A DNA stretch of 64,000 nt. It comes from Sphingomonas kyeonggiensis (GTDB lineage Bacteria; Pseudomonadota; Alphaproteobacteria; Sphingomonadales; Sphingomonadaceae). The stretch's first letter is position 1; each line of letters opens with the position of its first letter. The stretch lies in assembly GCF_014204495.1 (NCBI RefSeq), contig NZ_JACHLN010000001.1:682001-746000 (forward strand), given 5' to 3'. Both the position numbers and the translations under genes were made by a program. Below, in pieces: positions 46,389 to 54,453 of this stretch. A model generated the notes under the pieces. That model was not told the DNA's origin. It ran no database searches and worked only from the letters and a program-made list of their open reading frames with translations.

Positions 46389-47335
46389 ACGGGATCGACG
46401 CGGCCACCCGCGCCGCGATCGTCACCGCCCGGGCTGCGGCGCCCGGCACGGTACGGGCGTGGCGGGAGGGGCCTGCCTATCGCACACTCGCCGCCCGCTT
46501 CGCCGGCTGCGCCGCCGGCAATGGGGAAGCGGCGATGGCCCTTGCCGCGGAGATGCTATGCGACGCCGGCTGGGCCGATGCGCTGCTCCGCCCGCTGGTC
46601 GAGGCGCTTGAGGCCGACCCGCTGTTCGAGCCGCCCTTCCGGGTAAGCCGCGACCCGCTGCGGATCGGCGCGGTGCTGTTCGAATGCCCGGCGGTGAAGC
46701 TGTCCGCCAGCGTCACCAGCTCGACGGAGATGCAGCGCAGGCCCGCACCTACCAGCTGCACCTTCACCGGCCGGCTGGCAGTGACGCGCTATGTCCGCGC
46801 GGGTGGCGCCACGCTGCGGCGCTGGCGTACGGCCCCTGCCGAGGCTGAATTCCGCGCCGACACCGCTCCGCCCTGCCGGGAGGAAGCGCCGCTCCGCCTG
46901 GCCGACGGCGCAGTGGTGGCGATCGACGGACGCAGCGAAGCGCAATTGCTCGCCGATCCGACCCGCGACGTGGTCACGCTCGTCGCCACCGCTCGTGCCG
47001 GGGCGCCACTGATCCGGGAGCATGCGATCGCGGATGGCCGGTTGCTCCGTATCGCCAGCGGCGACGACCGCGCCTCGCGCACCGAGATGCTGCTCGCCTT
47101 TCTCCGCCTGGCCAACCGCGCCGATGCCGGCCCCTGCTTCGAGCAATCGACCCATGACCTGGCCTTCCACCTGCGCTGGGCGGCAATGCGCGAATGGCTG
47201 GCGCTCGACGCCCGCGCCGCCCTTCCGCGGCTGGGAGCAATGGCGGAAAGCGACCCCCATGCGGAGGTGCGGGAGGCAGCGGGCCGGACGCTGGCGAGAG
47301 TGCGCGCAAAGCAGGAAACGCCATGCCCCGTCTGA
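46385..47335 (+). CDS. Unknown protein with cupin-like middle and HEAT-like end
   Basis: 316 residues, function not recognised. Residues about 15-110 are helical (AIVTARAAAPGTVRAWREGP), about 110-215 look like a beta-barrel (CTFTGRLAVTRYVRAGGATL, LADGAVVAIDGRSEAQLLAD), and the end is helical and HEAT-like (AALPRLGAMAESDPHAEVRE). The segments LADG... and the HEAT end line up by eye with the next gene (LAPG..., and KAADDPDRLV), so the two look like distant paralogs. Histidine ligands of a cupin are not evident here. The gene overlaps its neighbour by 13 bases. Confidence 0.7.
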   Translation: MNGIDAATRAAIVTARAAAPGTVRAWREGPAYRTLAARFAGCAAGNGEAAMALAAEMLCDAGWADALLRPLVEALEADPLFEPPFRVSRDPLRIGAVLFECPAVKLSASVTSSTEMQRRPAPTSCTFTGRLAVTRYVRAGGATLRRWRTAPAEAEFRADTAPPCREEAPLRLADGAVVAIDGRSEAQLLADPTRDVVTLVATARAGAPLIREHAIADGRLLRIASGDDRASRTEMLLAFLRLANRADAGPCFEQSTHDLAFHLRWAAMREWLALDARAALPRLGAMAESDPHAEVREAAGRTLARVRAKQETPCPV

Positions 47336-48201
47336 TCGATCCCGGCACGGGCGATGCGATCGGCCTCGACGATCTGGTCGAAGCGCTCGACGCCAACCCG
47401 GTCGATGCCCGCGACGAAGACGCCTTCGCCAGCTGGGGACCGCTGCTTGCCCGACTGGGCCGCGACCCGGATTTCCTCGCCGATCTCGCCATCGCCGAGC
47501 TCAAGGCGAATTGCGCCGGGCAGGTCACAGGCAATGGTTATGGCGCCCAGGTCTTCCTGCTGCGCCCGCCCAATGGCCGCTATGTGCTGCGCGCCAATTT
47601 CTGGCCGGCACGCGAGGACCCGGTAACCCGCGCCAGCGGCCCGGCGGCGTTCTTCTATGATCTGCCGCACGATCACAATTTTCCATTTCTCACATGGGGT
47701 TATTGCGGCCCGGGCTATTGGAGCGACTATTATGAATATGATGTCGCGCCGCTGGCCGGATTGCCCGGGGAGGATGCGGGGCTGCGCTTCGTCGAACGCT
47801 CGCGGCTCGCGCCGGGCAAGCTGATGCTCTACCGGATGCGGCGCGACGTCCATGTCCAGCTGCCGCCGGACAGCATGTCGGTCTCGCTCAACATCCTCGG
47901 CGCCGATCCCGCCCAGCCCTGGCTCGACCAGTATTGCTTCGACACCGCACGCGGCACGATCGCGCGGGGCCTGACGGTGACCGCGGCCGAGGCGCTGGTC
48001 GGGATTGCCGTGCATCTCGGCAACGGCCTCGACCTGGCCGAGCGCTTTGCCCGCGACCACCCCTGCTCCCGGATGCGGGTGACAGCGCTCGACGCCCTCG
48101 CCTCCGCGCTGCCGAGCGAGGCGACGGCGCGCCTGGAGAAGGCGGCGGACGATCCCGACCGTCTCGTCGCCGGTCACGCCCGGGCGCGACTGGGTCCGTA
48201 A
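47323..48201 (+). CDS. Putative cupin-fold protein with HEAT-like end
   Basis: 292 residues. LPHDHNFPFLTWGYCGPGYW (about 121-140) is a HxH-type metal site followed by SDYYEYD, and RMRRDVHVQLPPDSMSVSLN supplies a later His, an order that resembles a cupin or a 2-oxoglutarate-independent oxygenase barrel. The C-terminal part (VTALDALASALPSEATARLE) is HEAT-like. The start ATG is preceded by GGAAACG. Nothing suggests secretion. Coupled to its upstream paralog by a 13-base overlap. The family is not one that I can name. Confidence 0.7.
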   Translation: MPRLIDPGTGDAIGLDDLVEALDANPVDARDEDAFASWGPLLARLGRDPDFLADLAIAELKANCAGQVTGNGYGAQVFLLRPPNGRYVLRANFWPAREDPVTRASGPAAFFYDLPHDHNFPFLTWGYCGPGYWSDYYEYDVAPLAGLPGEDAGLRFVERSRLAPGKLMLYRMRRDVHVQLPPDSMSVSLNILGADPAQPWLDQYCFDTARGTIARGLTVTAAEALVGIAVHLGNGLDLAERFARDHPCSRMRVTALDALASALPSEATARLEKAADDPDRLVAGHARARLGP

Positions 48202-48255
48202 CGGACATGATCGCCACGGAAACGGAGCTATCGCCGTTACCCTCGCACCGTGACC
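48194..48255. promoter_or_regulatory. Repeated CCGT/ACGG sites before the regulator gene
   Basis: A perfect palindrome GTCCGT-A-ACGGAC at 48194-48206 is followed by ACGGAAACGG and by a direct repeat CCGTTACC-6 bases-CCGTGACC (48234-48241 and 48248-48255) which overlaps the GTG start. The dense inverted and direct repeats look like a binding site, most simply for autoregulation. Confidence 0.4.
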
Positions 48256-48849
48256 GCCATCGTCGCCTGTAATCTGGAGATGCCCGGCCTGGCCGAAGCC
48301 GCCGCCGCACGCGGCCTTGGGCTGGTGCGGTTCGTACCCGGCGTGGCCGCGGATGCGGCGCTGGTGAAGGGAAGGCCCGAGACAATCGCGCGCATCCAGG
48401 CGATCGGATGGCAAGGACCATTGCTGCTCCTGCTGGCCGACAGCGACAGCGTGGCCCTGGCGCTCGATGCCGGTGCCGAGGATGCGATGCCCGCCTCCGC
48501 CAGCGTCGAGGAGATCGCCGCCCGGCTTGCCGCGCGCATCCGGCGGCGGCCCGAGATCGTGCTCGGCGAACTGCGCATCGATCAGGTGGAGCGGCGGGTG
48601 ACGCGGGCGGGCCATCTCATCCGGCTGCTGCCCCGCGAATATGCGCTGCTGCTCCATCTCGTCCGCCAGGGGGAACGGCCGAGCGGGCGAAATGAACTGC
48701 TGTCCGCGGTGTGGGGGCTGGGATTCGATCCTGGCACCAACGTTGTCGAAGTTCATGTCTCAAGACTGCGTGCAAAGCTCGATCGCGGCTTCGCGATTCC
48801 GATGCTGCGCACCGACAAGGGGCGCGGCTACCGGTTGTGCACGGCGTGA
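48250..48849 (+). CDS. OmpR-type winged-helix regulator with degenerate receiver
   Basis: 199 residues. The C-terminal winged helix (about 105-199) is complete: LGELRIDQVERRVTRAGHLI, LLPREYALLLHLVRQGER, NVVEVHVSRLRAKLDRGFAI and MLRTDKGRGYRLCTA. The N-terminal 95 residues fit a shortened receiver (ADSDSVALALDAGAEDAMPA is the end of such a domain), but I find no phospho-acceptor Asp at the expected place, so control by phosphorylation is doubtful. No histidine kinase is nearby. It starts with GTG, 48 bases after the 292-residue gene. Confidence 0.8.
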   Translation: MTAIVACNLEMPGLAEAAAARGLGLVRFVPGVAADAALVKGRPETIARIQAIGWQGPLLLLLADSDSVALALDAGAEDAMPASASVEEIAARLAARIRRRPEIVLGELRIDQVERRVTRAGHLIRLLPREYALLLHLVRQGERPSGRNELLSAVWGLGFDPGTNVVEVHVSRLRAKLDRGFAIPMLRTDKGRGYRLCTA

Positions 48850-48893
48850 TCGCGCCGCTATCGTGGTCCCCATATAAGGGAGAGAGCCAAGCC

Positions 48894-49685
48894 ATGACCG
48901 AGCAGCGCGTCACGATCGAGATCCACGAAGGCGTCGCCGACGTAAGGCTGGCCCGGCCGGACAAGCTCAACGCGCTCGACCCGGCGATGTTCACCGGCAT
49001 CATCGCCGCGATCGCCCGGCTGGAGCAGGAACCCGGCCTGCGCGCCGTCGTCCTTTCCGGCGAGGGGCGCGGCTTCTGCGCCGGGCTCGACATGGCGAGC
49101 ATGGCGCAGAGCGGCCTGGGCGGCGCCAAGGACCTCGACATCGCCGCGCGCACCCACGGCCTGGCCAATGACTATCAGCAGGTCGCCTGGGGCTGGCGCA
49201 CCCTGAAGGTACCGGTGATCGCCGCGCTCCACGGCGTCGCGTTCGGCGGCGGGCTGCAGATCGCCAGCGGCGCGGACATACGCATCGCCGCACCTGGCAC
49301 CCGCCTCTCGGTGATGGAGATGAAATGGGGCATCGTGCCCGACATGGCCGGCTATGCGCTGTGGCACGGCAATGTCCGCGACGACGTGCTGCGCGAGCTG
49401 GCCTATACCGCCCGCGAGTTCGAGGCGGAGGAAGCCCAGCGACTCGGCTTCGTCACCCGCATCGCCGAGGACCCGCACGCCGAGGCGATGGCGCTGGCGC
49501 AGGCGATCGCCGGGCGCAATCCGCACGCGATCCGCGCCGCCAAGCGCCTCGCCAACCTGGAGGGCGATGCCGGCGACATCCTGCTCGCCGAGAGCCGCGA
49601 ACAGGCCGCGCTGCTGCGCACGCCCAACCAGATGGAAGCGGTGATGGCGAACATGCAGAAGCGCCCGCCGGTGTTCAAAGACTGA
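48894..49685 (+). CDS. Enoyl-CoA hydratase/isomerase (crotonase) family protein
   Basis: 263 residues. Oxyanion-hole blocks GEGRGFCAGLDMASMAQS (about 57-74) and HGVAFGGGLQIASGADIRIA (about 112-131) are those of crotonases; the first catalytic Glu region is replaced in part by ASGADIRIA, and MEMKWGIVPDM holds the second. May hydrate enoyl-CoA or act as an isomerase. The ATG is preceded by GAGAGAGCC; it is 44 bases past the regulator stop. The convergent DUF427 gene overlaps its 3' end by 11 bases. Confidence 0.9.
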   Translation: MTEQRVTIEIHEGVADVRLARPDKLNALDPAMFTGIIAAIARLEQEPGLRAVVLSGEGRGFCAGLDMASMAQSGLGGAKDLDIAARTHGLANDYQQVAWGWRTLKVPVIAALHGVAFGGGLQIASGADIRIAAPGTRLSVMEMKWGIVPDMAGYALWHGNVRDDVLRELAYTAREFEAEEAQRLGFVTRIAEDPHAEAMALAQAIAGRNPHAIRAAKRLANLEGDAGDILLAESREQAALLRTPNQMEAVMANMQKRPPVFKD

Positions 49686-50043
49686 CGTCGATCGCCTCGA
49701 CCCGGTCGGGATAGAAAGCGAGATGGCCGCGGATCGCCTCGACCGCGGCATAGGGCGCCTCATAGCTCCACACCGCATTCTCCACGCCGCCCACGATCGA
49801 ATAATAGGACGCGTCGCCCTTGTACGGGCAGTAGCTGGCATGCGCGGTCCGCTCGAGCTGCGCCATGTCGGCATCCTCGCGCGGGATATAGAGGACCGGC
49901 GGATAGCTGGCCTCGCGCAGCTCGAGCGGACCGCGCGTATCCGCGATCACCTTGCCGGCGGCGCGGACCACGACATGCGCGTCCGAACGCGTGATCGTGA
50001 TCGGATGATCGCGCCCGGGAATCAGGATCGGCTTGCTCACCAT
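49675..50043 (-). CDS. DUF427 domain protein
   Basis: 122 residues. DUF427 domain: ITRSDAHVVVRAAGKVIADT, YPPVLYIPREDADMAQLERT, YCPYKGDASYYSI (Cys-Pro-x-Lys-Gly signature), and HLAFYPDRVEAIDV are diagnostic. Function unknown; widespread in soil bacteria. The start ATG at 50043 is just before MVSKPILIPG; the region further upstream belongs to the gap to thiolase. Convergent with the crotonase (11-base overlap). Confidence 0.88.
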   Translation of the reverse strand: MVSKPILIPGRDHPITITRSDAHVVVRAAGKVIADTRGPLELREASYPPVLYIPREDADMAQLERTAHASYCPYKGDASYYSIVGGVENAVWSYEAPYAAVEAIRGHLAFYPDRVEAIDVSL

Positions 50044-50147
50044 GCACCACCTCCGGCAGGCGATATGGGGCGGCGCGAAGCCATTGCAATCGCCCCGCCA
50101 CGCCGCCATACCGCATCTTCGAAAAAGAACCGGGAAAGGGTGCCAGC

Positions 50148-51341
50148 ATGCGTGAAGCAGTGATCGTCTCGACCGCGCGAACCGGGGTCGGCAAGGCGGG
50201 CCGCGGCTATTTCAACGACACCGAGGCCCCCGTTCTCGCCGCGCATGTGATGAACGCCGCGGTGGAGCGCGCCGGGATCGATCCGGCGCGGATCGATGAC
50301 GTGTTCTACGGCATGGGCAATCAATGGGGCACCGAGGGCGGCAACATGGCGCGGATGGCGCTGTTCGCCGCCGGGCTGCCGCATAGCGTGCCCGCCTTCA
50401 GCCTCGACCGGAAATGCGGATCGGGGCTGACCGCGATCGCCCTCGCCGCGCGATCGATCATGACCGACGAGATCGACGTGGCGCTGGCCGGCGGCATGGA
50501 ATCGATCAGCCTGACGATGAAGAACGCCCCGCGCTATGTGAACCAGTCGGTGATCGGCAAGGTGCCAGCGGCGTACATCCCGATGATCGAGACCGCCGAG
50601 ATCGTCGCCGAGCGCTATGGCATCAGCCGCGCGGCGCAGGACGAATTCGGCGCGATGAGCCAGCAGCGTGCCGCGGCGGGGCTGGAGAACGGCGCCTTTG
50701 CCGAGGAGATCGCGCCGATCACGGTGGAGAAGGCGCTGTTCGACAAGGAAGGCAACCGCACCGGCAGCGAGACGGTGACCGTCACCCAGGACGAGGGCAT
50801 CCGCGCCGGCACCACTGCCGAAGTGCTCGCCGGGCTCAAGACCGTCTGGAAGGACGGGCAGTTCGTGAAGGAAGGCAAGTACATCACGGCGGGCAATGCC
50901 AGCCAGCTTTCCGACGGCGCCGCCGCGCAGATCCTGATGGAACGCAAGACCGCCGAGGCCGAGGGCAAGGAGATCCTGGGCATCTATCGCGGCTTCCAGG
51001 CCGCCGGCTGCGAGCCCGAGGAAATGGGGATCGGCCCGGTCTTCGCGGTGCCGAAACTGCTCAAGCGCGCGGGGCTGACGGTCGAGGATATCGGCCTGTG
51101 GGAGATCAACGAGGCGTTCGCCAGCCAATGCCTCTATTGCCGCGACACGCTGGGGATCGATCCCGACAAGCTCAACGTCAATGGCGGCGCCATCGCGATC
51201 GGCCACCCGTTCGGGATGAGCGGATCACGGCTGGTGGGCCATGCGCTGATCGAAGGACGCAAGCGCGGGGTGCGCTATGTCGTGGTGTCGATGTGCACCG
51301 CCGGTGGGATGGGGGCTGCGGGGCTGTTCGAGATTGTTTGA
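50148..51341 (+). CDS. Acetyl-CoA C-acyltransferase (thiolase)
   Basis: 397 residues. Thiolase with nucleophile Cys90 in LDRKCGSGLTAIAL, His353 in AIGHPFGMSGSRL and Cys383 in MCTAGGMGAAG. Catalyses either biosynthetic acetoacetyl-CoA formation or degradative cleavage. Close relatives are annotated AtoB or FadA; the sequence alone does not decide. ATG start. The divergent DUF427 gene starts 104 bases upstream. A type I palindrome is downstream. Confidence 0.94.
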   Translation: MREAVIVSTARTGVGKAGRGYFNDTEAPVLAAHVMNAAVERAGIDPARIDDVFYGMGNQWGTEGGNMARMALFAAGLPHSVPAFSLDRKCGSGLTAIALAARSIMTDEIDVALAGGMESISLTMKNAPRYVNQSVIGKVPAAYIPMIETAEIVAERYGISRAAQDEFGAMSQQRAAAGLENGAFAEEIAPITVEKALFDKEGNRTGSETVTVTQDEGIRAGTTAEVLAGLKTVWKDGQFVKEGKYITAGNASQLSDGAAAQILMERKTAEAEGKEILGIYRGFQAAGCEPEEMGIGPVFAVPKLLKRAGLTVEDIGLWEINEAFASQCLYCRDTLGIDPDKLNVNGGAIAIGHPFGMSGSRLVGHALIEGRKRGVRYVVVSMCTAGGMGAAGLFEIV

Positions 51342-51387
51342 GGTTTTCGCCACCCGCTGACCAAAGCCATCATCCCGATGTCCTGCT

Positions 51388-51466
51388 GCTCCCCGGCGAA
51401 GGCCGGGGCCCAGGGTCACAAGCGGAACGGCGGAGAAACCCTGGGCCCCGGCTTTCGCCGGGGAAC
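51388..51466. repeat. Type I intergenic palindrome, copy 4
   Basis: Arms GCTCCCCGGCGAAGGCCGGG and CCCGGCTTTCGCCGGGGAAC, with core CGGCGGAGAAACCCTGGG as in copies 1 and 3. Between convergent thiolase and SRPBCC genes. Confidence 0.85.
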
Positions 51467-51489
51467 TGAAGGAACCGATGCCGATCAGC

Positions 51490-52026
51490 CTATAACCCCA
51501 CCGCGTCCGCCGCGCGCTTTTCCGCCGCCGCATGCAGATCCCAGAAATTGTCCACGGGCTCGCCGGCCAGGCGCCGCTGCAGCACTTCGAGATGGGCGCC
51601 CCAGCCGCCGCCGAAGTTGCGCGCATCCGCCGCCCCGCGCAGGCGATTATGGGTGAGCACCAGCCGGGTGCGGTCGGGGGCGAAGGCGAAGAGCTCGATC
51701 GTCACTTCGCCGGCATCGCCATTGTCCCAGGTGAAGGCGAGGAAATGGGGCGGCTCGAAGCGGGTGATCGTCTCCGACCAGGCCTTGCCCTGATTCTTCG
51801 CATAGCGCTCCGGATCGGGAACATCGCCGTCGGACAGGTTGCGATGGTTGAAGGTCATGCCGAGCTTGCCGCCGACCTGCGGCTCGGTCGGCCCGCCCAT
51901 GAACCAGCGGGCGCGCAGCTCGGGATCGACCAGATATTGCCAGACGGTCTCGATCGGCGCGGCAAGGTCGCGCTCGAAGCGGAGCATCTGCGGGGTGATC
52001 GTGTCGGCGGCAAGCGTATCAACCAT
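51490..52026 (-). CDS. SRPBCC (AHSA1-like) protein 1
   Basis: 178 residues. START-like fold of the Aha1 C-terminal family: LRFERDLAAPIETVWQYLVD, ARWFMGGPTEPQVGGKLGM, FLAFTWDNGD, LVLTHNRLRGAADARNFGGG and WGAHLEVLQRRLAGE. Binds small hydrophobic ligands or co-chaperone partners; exact role unknown. Overlaps the next SRPBCC gene by 8 bases. Last gene of the arsR operon. Confidence 0.87.
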   Translation of the reverse strand: MVDTLAADTITPQMLRFERDLAAPIETVWQYLVDPELRARWFMGGPTEPQVGGKLGMTFNHRNLSDGDVPDPERYAKNQGKAWSETITRFEPPHFLAFTWDNGDAGEVTIELFAFAPDRTRLVLTHNRLRGAADARNFGGGWGAHLEVLQRRLAGEPVDNFWDLHAAAEKRAADAVGL

Positions 52027-52462
52027 CGTGCTTCTCCGTGATGCGGCCCAGGCCTTCGAGGATCATCGTCCAGCCCTTGCGGGCCTGGTCCTCATAGGCG
52101 GCCCAGGCGGGGTCCATTGCGTGGGTGAGAGTGAGCGTGCAGCCGCTGTGGCTGGGCGCGATGTCGATCGAGACGCGGGTCCATTCGCTTTCCTCGGCCG
52201 GTCCCGCCGCGAAGCGGAAGACGAGGCGATGCGGGCGCTCGATGACTTCGAAGTGCAGCCGATGGGGCACTTCCCCGGTGCCGCGCCGCTCGACGATCAG
52301 CCCTTCGCCGCCGACCCGCGCGTCGATCTCGCAGCGGACCATCTCGCCGTCCGGCGTGGCGAAGAGGAAGCGCGCCGCATCGGCGGGATCGAGCCAGGCA
52401 TCGAACACGCGCTCGGCCGGCGCTGCGAATTCGCGAGTGATGCTGAGGATCGGGGCGCTCAT
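52019..52462 (-). CDS. SRPBCC (AHSA1-like) protein 2
   Basis: 147 residues with the same fold: ITREFAAPAERVFDAWLDPA, LFATPDGEMVRCEIDARVGG, HRLVFRFAAGP, LTHAMDPAWAAYEDQARKGW and TMILEGLGRITEK. Paralogous in design to its downstream neighbour. In arsR-linked operons of this kind the SRPBCC members are common, but their ligands are not known. Overlaps its VOC neighbour by 4 bases. Confidence 0.87.
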   Translation of the reverse strand: MSAPILSITREFAAPAERVFDAWLDPADAARFLFATPDGEMVRCEIDARVGGEGLIVERRGTGEVPHRLHFEVIERPHRLVFRFAAGPAEESEWTRVSIDIAPSHSGCTLTLTHAMDPAWAAYEDQARKGWTMILEGLGRITEKHDG

Positions 52463-52854
52463 GCGAGGTTGACCTGCCAGGAGACACCGAACCGGTCGTT
52501 CAGCCAGCCGAAGCGGCGGCTCCAGCCGTAGTTGTCGGGCGGCATCAGTACCCCGCCCCCTTCGGACAGCGCCGTGAACTGCCGGTCGAACCCGGCTTCG
52601 TTCTCGACATCGAGGAAGAAGGACCAGCTCGGCGTGAAATCGAAGCCGTGCGTGATGAAGCTGTCATGGATCATCACCGCCTGGCCGGCGATCACCGCAT
52701 GCGCGCGGAGGATCGTGCCTTCGGGTCCGGGCCCGTCGGGACCGAAGCGCTCGACCGACTCGATGCGGCTGCCGGGCACGGTCTCGATCCAGAAATCGAG
52801 CGCGGCCTGGGCCTTGCCGTGCTGGAACATCAGGAAGGGGGTGGCCCGGGTCAT
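52459..52854 (-). CDS. VOC family / PhnB-like protein
   Basis: 131 residues, glyoxalase/bleomycin-resistance fold, PhnB-like branch: TPFLMFQHGKAQAALDFWIE, ILRAHAVIAGQAVMIHDSFI, SWSFFLDVENEAGFDRQFTA and MPPDNYGWSRRFGWLNDRFG then VSWQVNL. The His/Glu metal positions cannot be fixed with certainty. ATG at 52854 overlaps the upstream arsR stop by 4 bases (ATGA). Confidence 0.87.
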   Translation of the reverse strand: MTRATPFLMFQHGKAQAALDFWIETVPGSRIESVERFGPDGPGPEGTILRAHAVIAGQAVMIHDSFITHGFDFTPSWSFFLDVENEAGFDRQFTALSEGGGVLMPPDNYGWSRRFGWLNDRFGVSWQVNLA

Positions 52855-53186
52855 GAGCGGATCGCCTTCTGGTCCGCGGCGATGATCGCTTCGAGCGCAT
52901 CGAGGCGGACGGTCCAGAACTTCTCCCATTGCTTCAGCCATTGCTCGGCTTCGGCAAGCGGCGTGGGCTTGAGTGCGCACATATAGCTGCGTCCCACCTT
53001 GCGCCGCGCGACCAGCCCCGCGCCCTCGAGCACCTTCAGGTGCTTGGACGCGCCGGCGAAGCTCATCGCGAAGGGCTCGGCCAGTTCGCCGATCGATTTC
53101 TCGCCGGCGGCGAGATGGGCGAGCATGCCGCGCCGCGTGGGATCGGCAAGGGCGTGGAAGGTGGCGTCGAGTCGATATTCAACCAT
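52851..53186 (-). CDS. ArsR family transcriptional regulator
   Basis: 111 residues, winged helix. DATFHALADPTRRGMLAHLA, ELAEPFAMSFAGASKHLKVL and EGAGLVARRKVGRSYMCALK are the ArsR blocks; there are no metal-binding Cys pairs, so it is of the non-metal type typically linked with SRPBCC genes. The ATG is chosen because it lies in the centre of a perfect operator palindrome (53175-53198) and the shortest form matches family length. First gene of arsR, VOC, SRPBCC, SRPBCC. Confidence 0.9.
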   Translation of the reverse strand: MVEYRLDATFHALADPTRRGMLAHLAAGEKSIGELAEPFAMSFAGASKHLKVLEGAGLVARRKVGRSYMCALKPTPLAEAEQWLKQWEKFWTVRLDALEAIIAADQKAIRS

Positions 53187-53198
53187 GTGGTTGAATAT
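53175..53198. promoter_or_regulatory. ArsR operator 1 over the start codon
   Basis: ATATTCAACCA-TG-TGGTTGAATAT, a perfect 11-bp inverted repeat with a 2-base centre. The arsR ATG lies in its middle (minus strand), so bound repressor would block both transcription and translation start. Confidence 0.8.
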
Positions 53199-53218
53199 CT
53201 GCCTGACGGACGAAATAG

Positions 53219-53237
53219 TCAACCACTTGGTTTAATG
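53219..53237. promoter_or_regulatory. ArsR operator 2, degenerate
   Basis: TCAACCACTTGGTTTAAT, an imperfect version of the operator at 53175 (AACCA/TGGTT arms retained) 44 bases upstream on the minus strand, in the probable promoter region. Confidence 0.65.
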
Positions 53238-53259
53238 TTTTGCTTCACCTTCTCTACTC

Positions 53260-53406
53260 CCCTCCCTGCAAGGGAGGGGTTGGGGGTGGGTTGCGCCTCC
53301 GGTCTTCCGGAGGCGCCCGGCGAGACGGCATCCCGAAAAAGAAAAGGCCGGGCATCGAGCCCGACCTTTTCTAACCCACCCCTAGCCCCTCCCTTGCAGG
53401 GAGGGG
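53260..53406. repeat. 150-bp nested palindromic element, copy B (inverted)
   Basis: Reverse complement of copy A at 20495-20644, nearly identical over its whole length by eye. The end blocks CCCCTCCCTGCAAGGGAGGG, core GGAGGCGCCCGGCGAGACGG, terminator hairpin (53341-53372) and AACCCACC are all present in the opposite order. Placed between rarD and arsR. Confidence 0.88.
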
Positions 53407-53422
53407 AATGTCCGATGCCCGC

Positions 53423-54340
53423 TTACCCCTCGGCCGGCACCGGTGCGCGGGCGGCGCGGATGCTGTCCCAGGCGTAGAGCGCGCAGCCGGCCCAGATCAG
53501 CGGGAAGGCGACCAGATGGACCGTGCGCAGCGGCTCGCCCAGCGCCAGCGCGACGAAGAATTGCAGCGTCGGCGCGATATATTGGAGCAGCCCCATCATC
53601 GACAGCGGCAGCAACCGGGCGGCGGCGGCGAACATCAGCAAGGGCGTGGCGGTGATGACGCCCGCGGCGACGAGCAGCGCGTTCTGGCTGGTGGAGACAC
53701 CGAAGCCGCTGGTCCCCTGCCCCGCCGTATAGGCCAGCCAGACAGCGGCGAAGGGAATGAGCAGGATCGTCTCGACCGTGAGCCCGCCGAGCGAATCGAT
53801 CGCCACCACCTTGCGGACCAGGCCGTAGAAGCCGAAGCTCAATGCCAGAGCGAGCGAGATCAGGATCGCTCCCCCGCCCTCCAGCGCCATCACCAGCACG
53901 CCGGCCGCGGCGATACCGATAGCCACGCCCTGCCAGCGCCGCAGCCGCTCGCCGAGCACGAGCATGCCGAGCGCGACATTGACCAGCGGATTGATGAAAT
54001 AGCCGAGGCTCGCCTCAAGCACATGGCCGGTCTCGACCGACCAGATATAGACGAACCAGTTGATCGCGATCAGCGCGGCGCTGGCGCAGAGCAGGAGGAG
54101 GGTACGGCCGCGGGCCGCGCGCCAGATGTCGCCCGCCCGGCCGAACGCGAAGACCAGCACGCCGAGCAGCAGCACCGACCAGACGATGCGATGGGCGAGG
54201 ATCTGGAGCGCCGGCACGTTCGACAGGATGTGGAAATAGATCGGCAGGAAGCCCCAGATGCCATAGGCACCGACCGCAAGCGCAAGGCCGCGATTGGCGG
54301 AAGCGCGGGCGGGATCGGCGGACACGGGACTGGTGCTCAT
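53423..54340 (-). CDS. rarD: EamA/RarD family transporter
   Basis: 305 residues, ten hydrophobic helices. RarD-type signatures: GAYGIWGFLPIYFHIL, ILAHRIVWSVLLLGVLVFAF, INWFVYIWSVETGHVLEASL, GYFINPLVNVALGMLVLGER and LGEPLRTVHLVAFPLIWAG. Family members are often annotated as chloramphenicol-sensitive (RarD) but a metabolite efflux role is likelier. ATG at MSTSPVS is used because the upstream frame is not membrane-like. Downstream gap holds element B. Confidence 0.88.
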   Translation of the reverse strand: MSTSPVSADPARASANRGLALAVGAYGIWGFLPIYFHILSNVPALQILAHRIVWSVLLLGVLVFAFGRAGDIWRAARGRTLLLLCASAALIAINWFVYIWSVETGHVLEASLGYFINPLVNVALGMLVLGERLRRWQGVAIGIAAAGVLVMALEGGGAILISLALALSFGFYGLVRKVVAIDSLGGLTVETILLIPFAAVWLAYTAGQGTSGFGVSTSQNALLVAAGVITATPLLMFAAAARLLPLSMMGLLQYIAPTLQFFVALALGEPLRTVHLVAFPLIWAGCALYAWDSIRAARAPVPAEG

Positions 54341-54453
54341 GCCGCCTCCTTGCGCGGACCTTCGACGGCGCGCAAGCAAGCCTCGCTTTGCCGTCGCAAA
54401 GCGATTGCACCGAAATGCTTCCTCGCTACTCTTGTCAGACAAGAGGGGGAATC

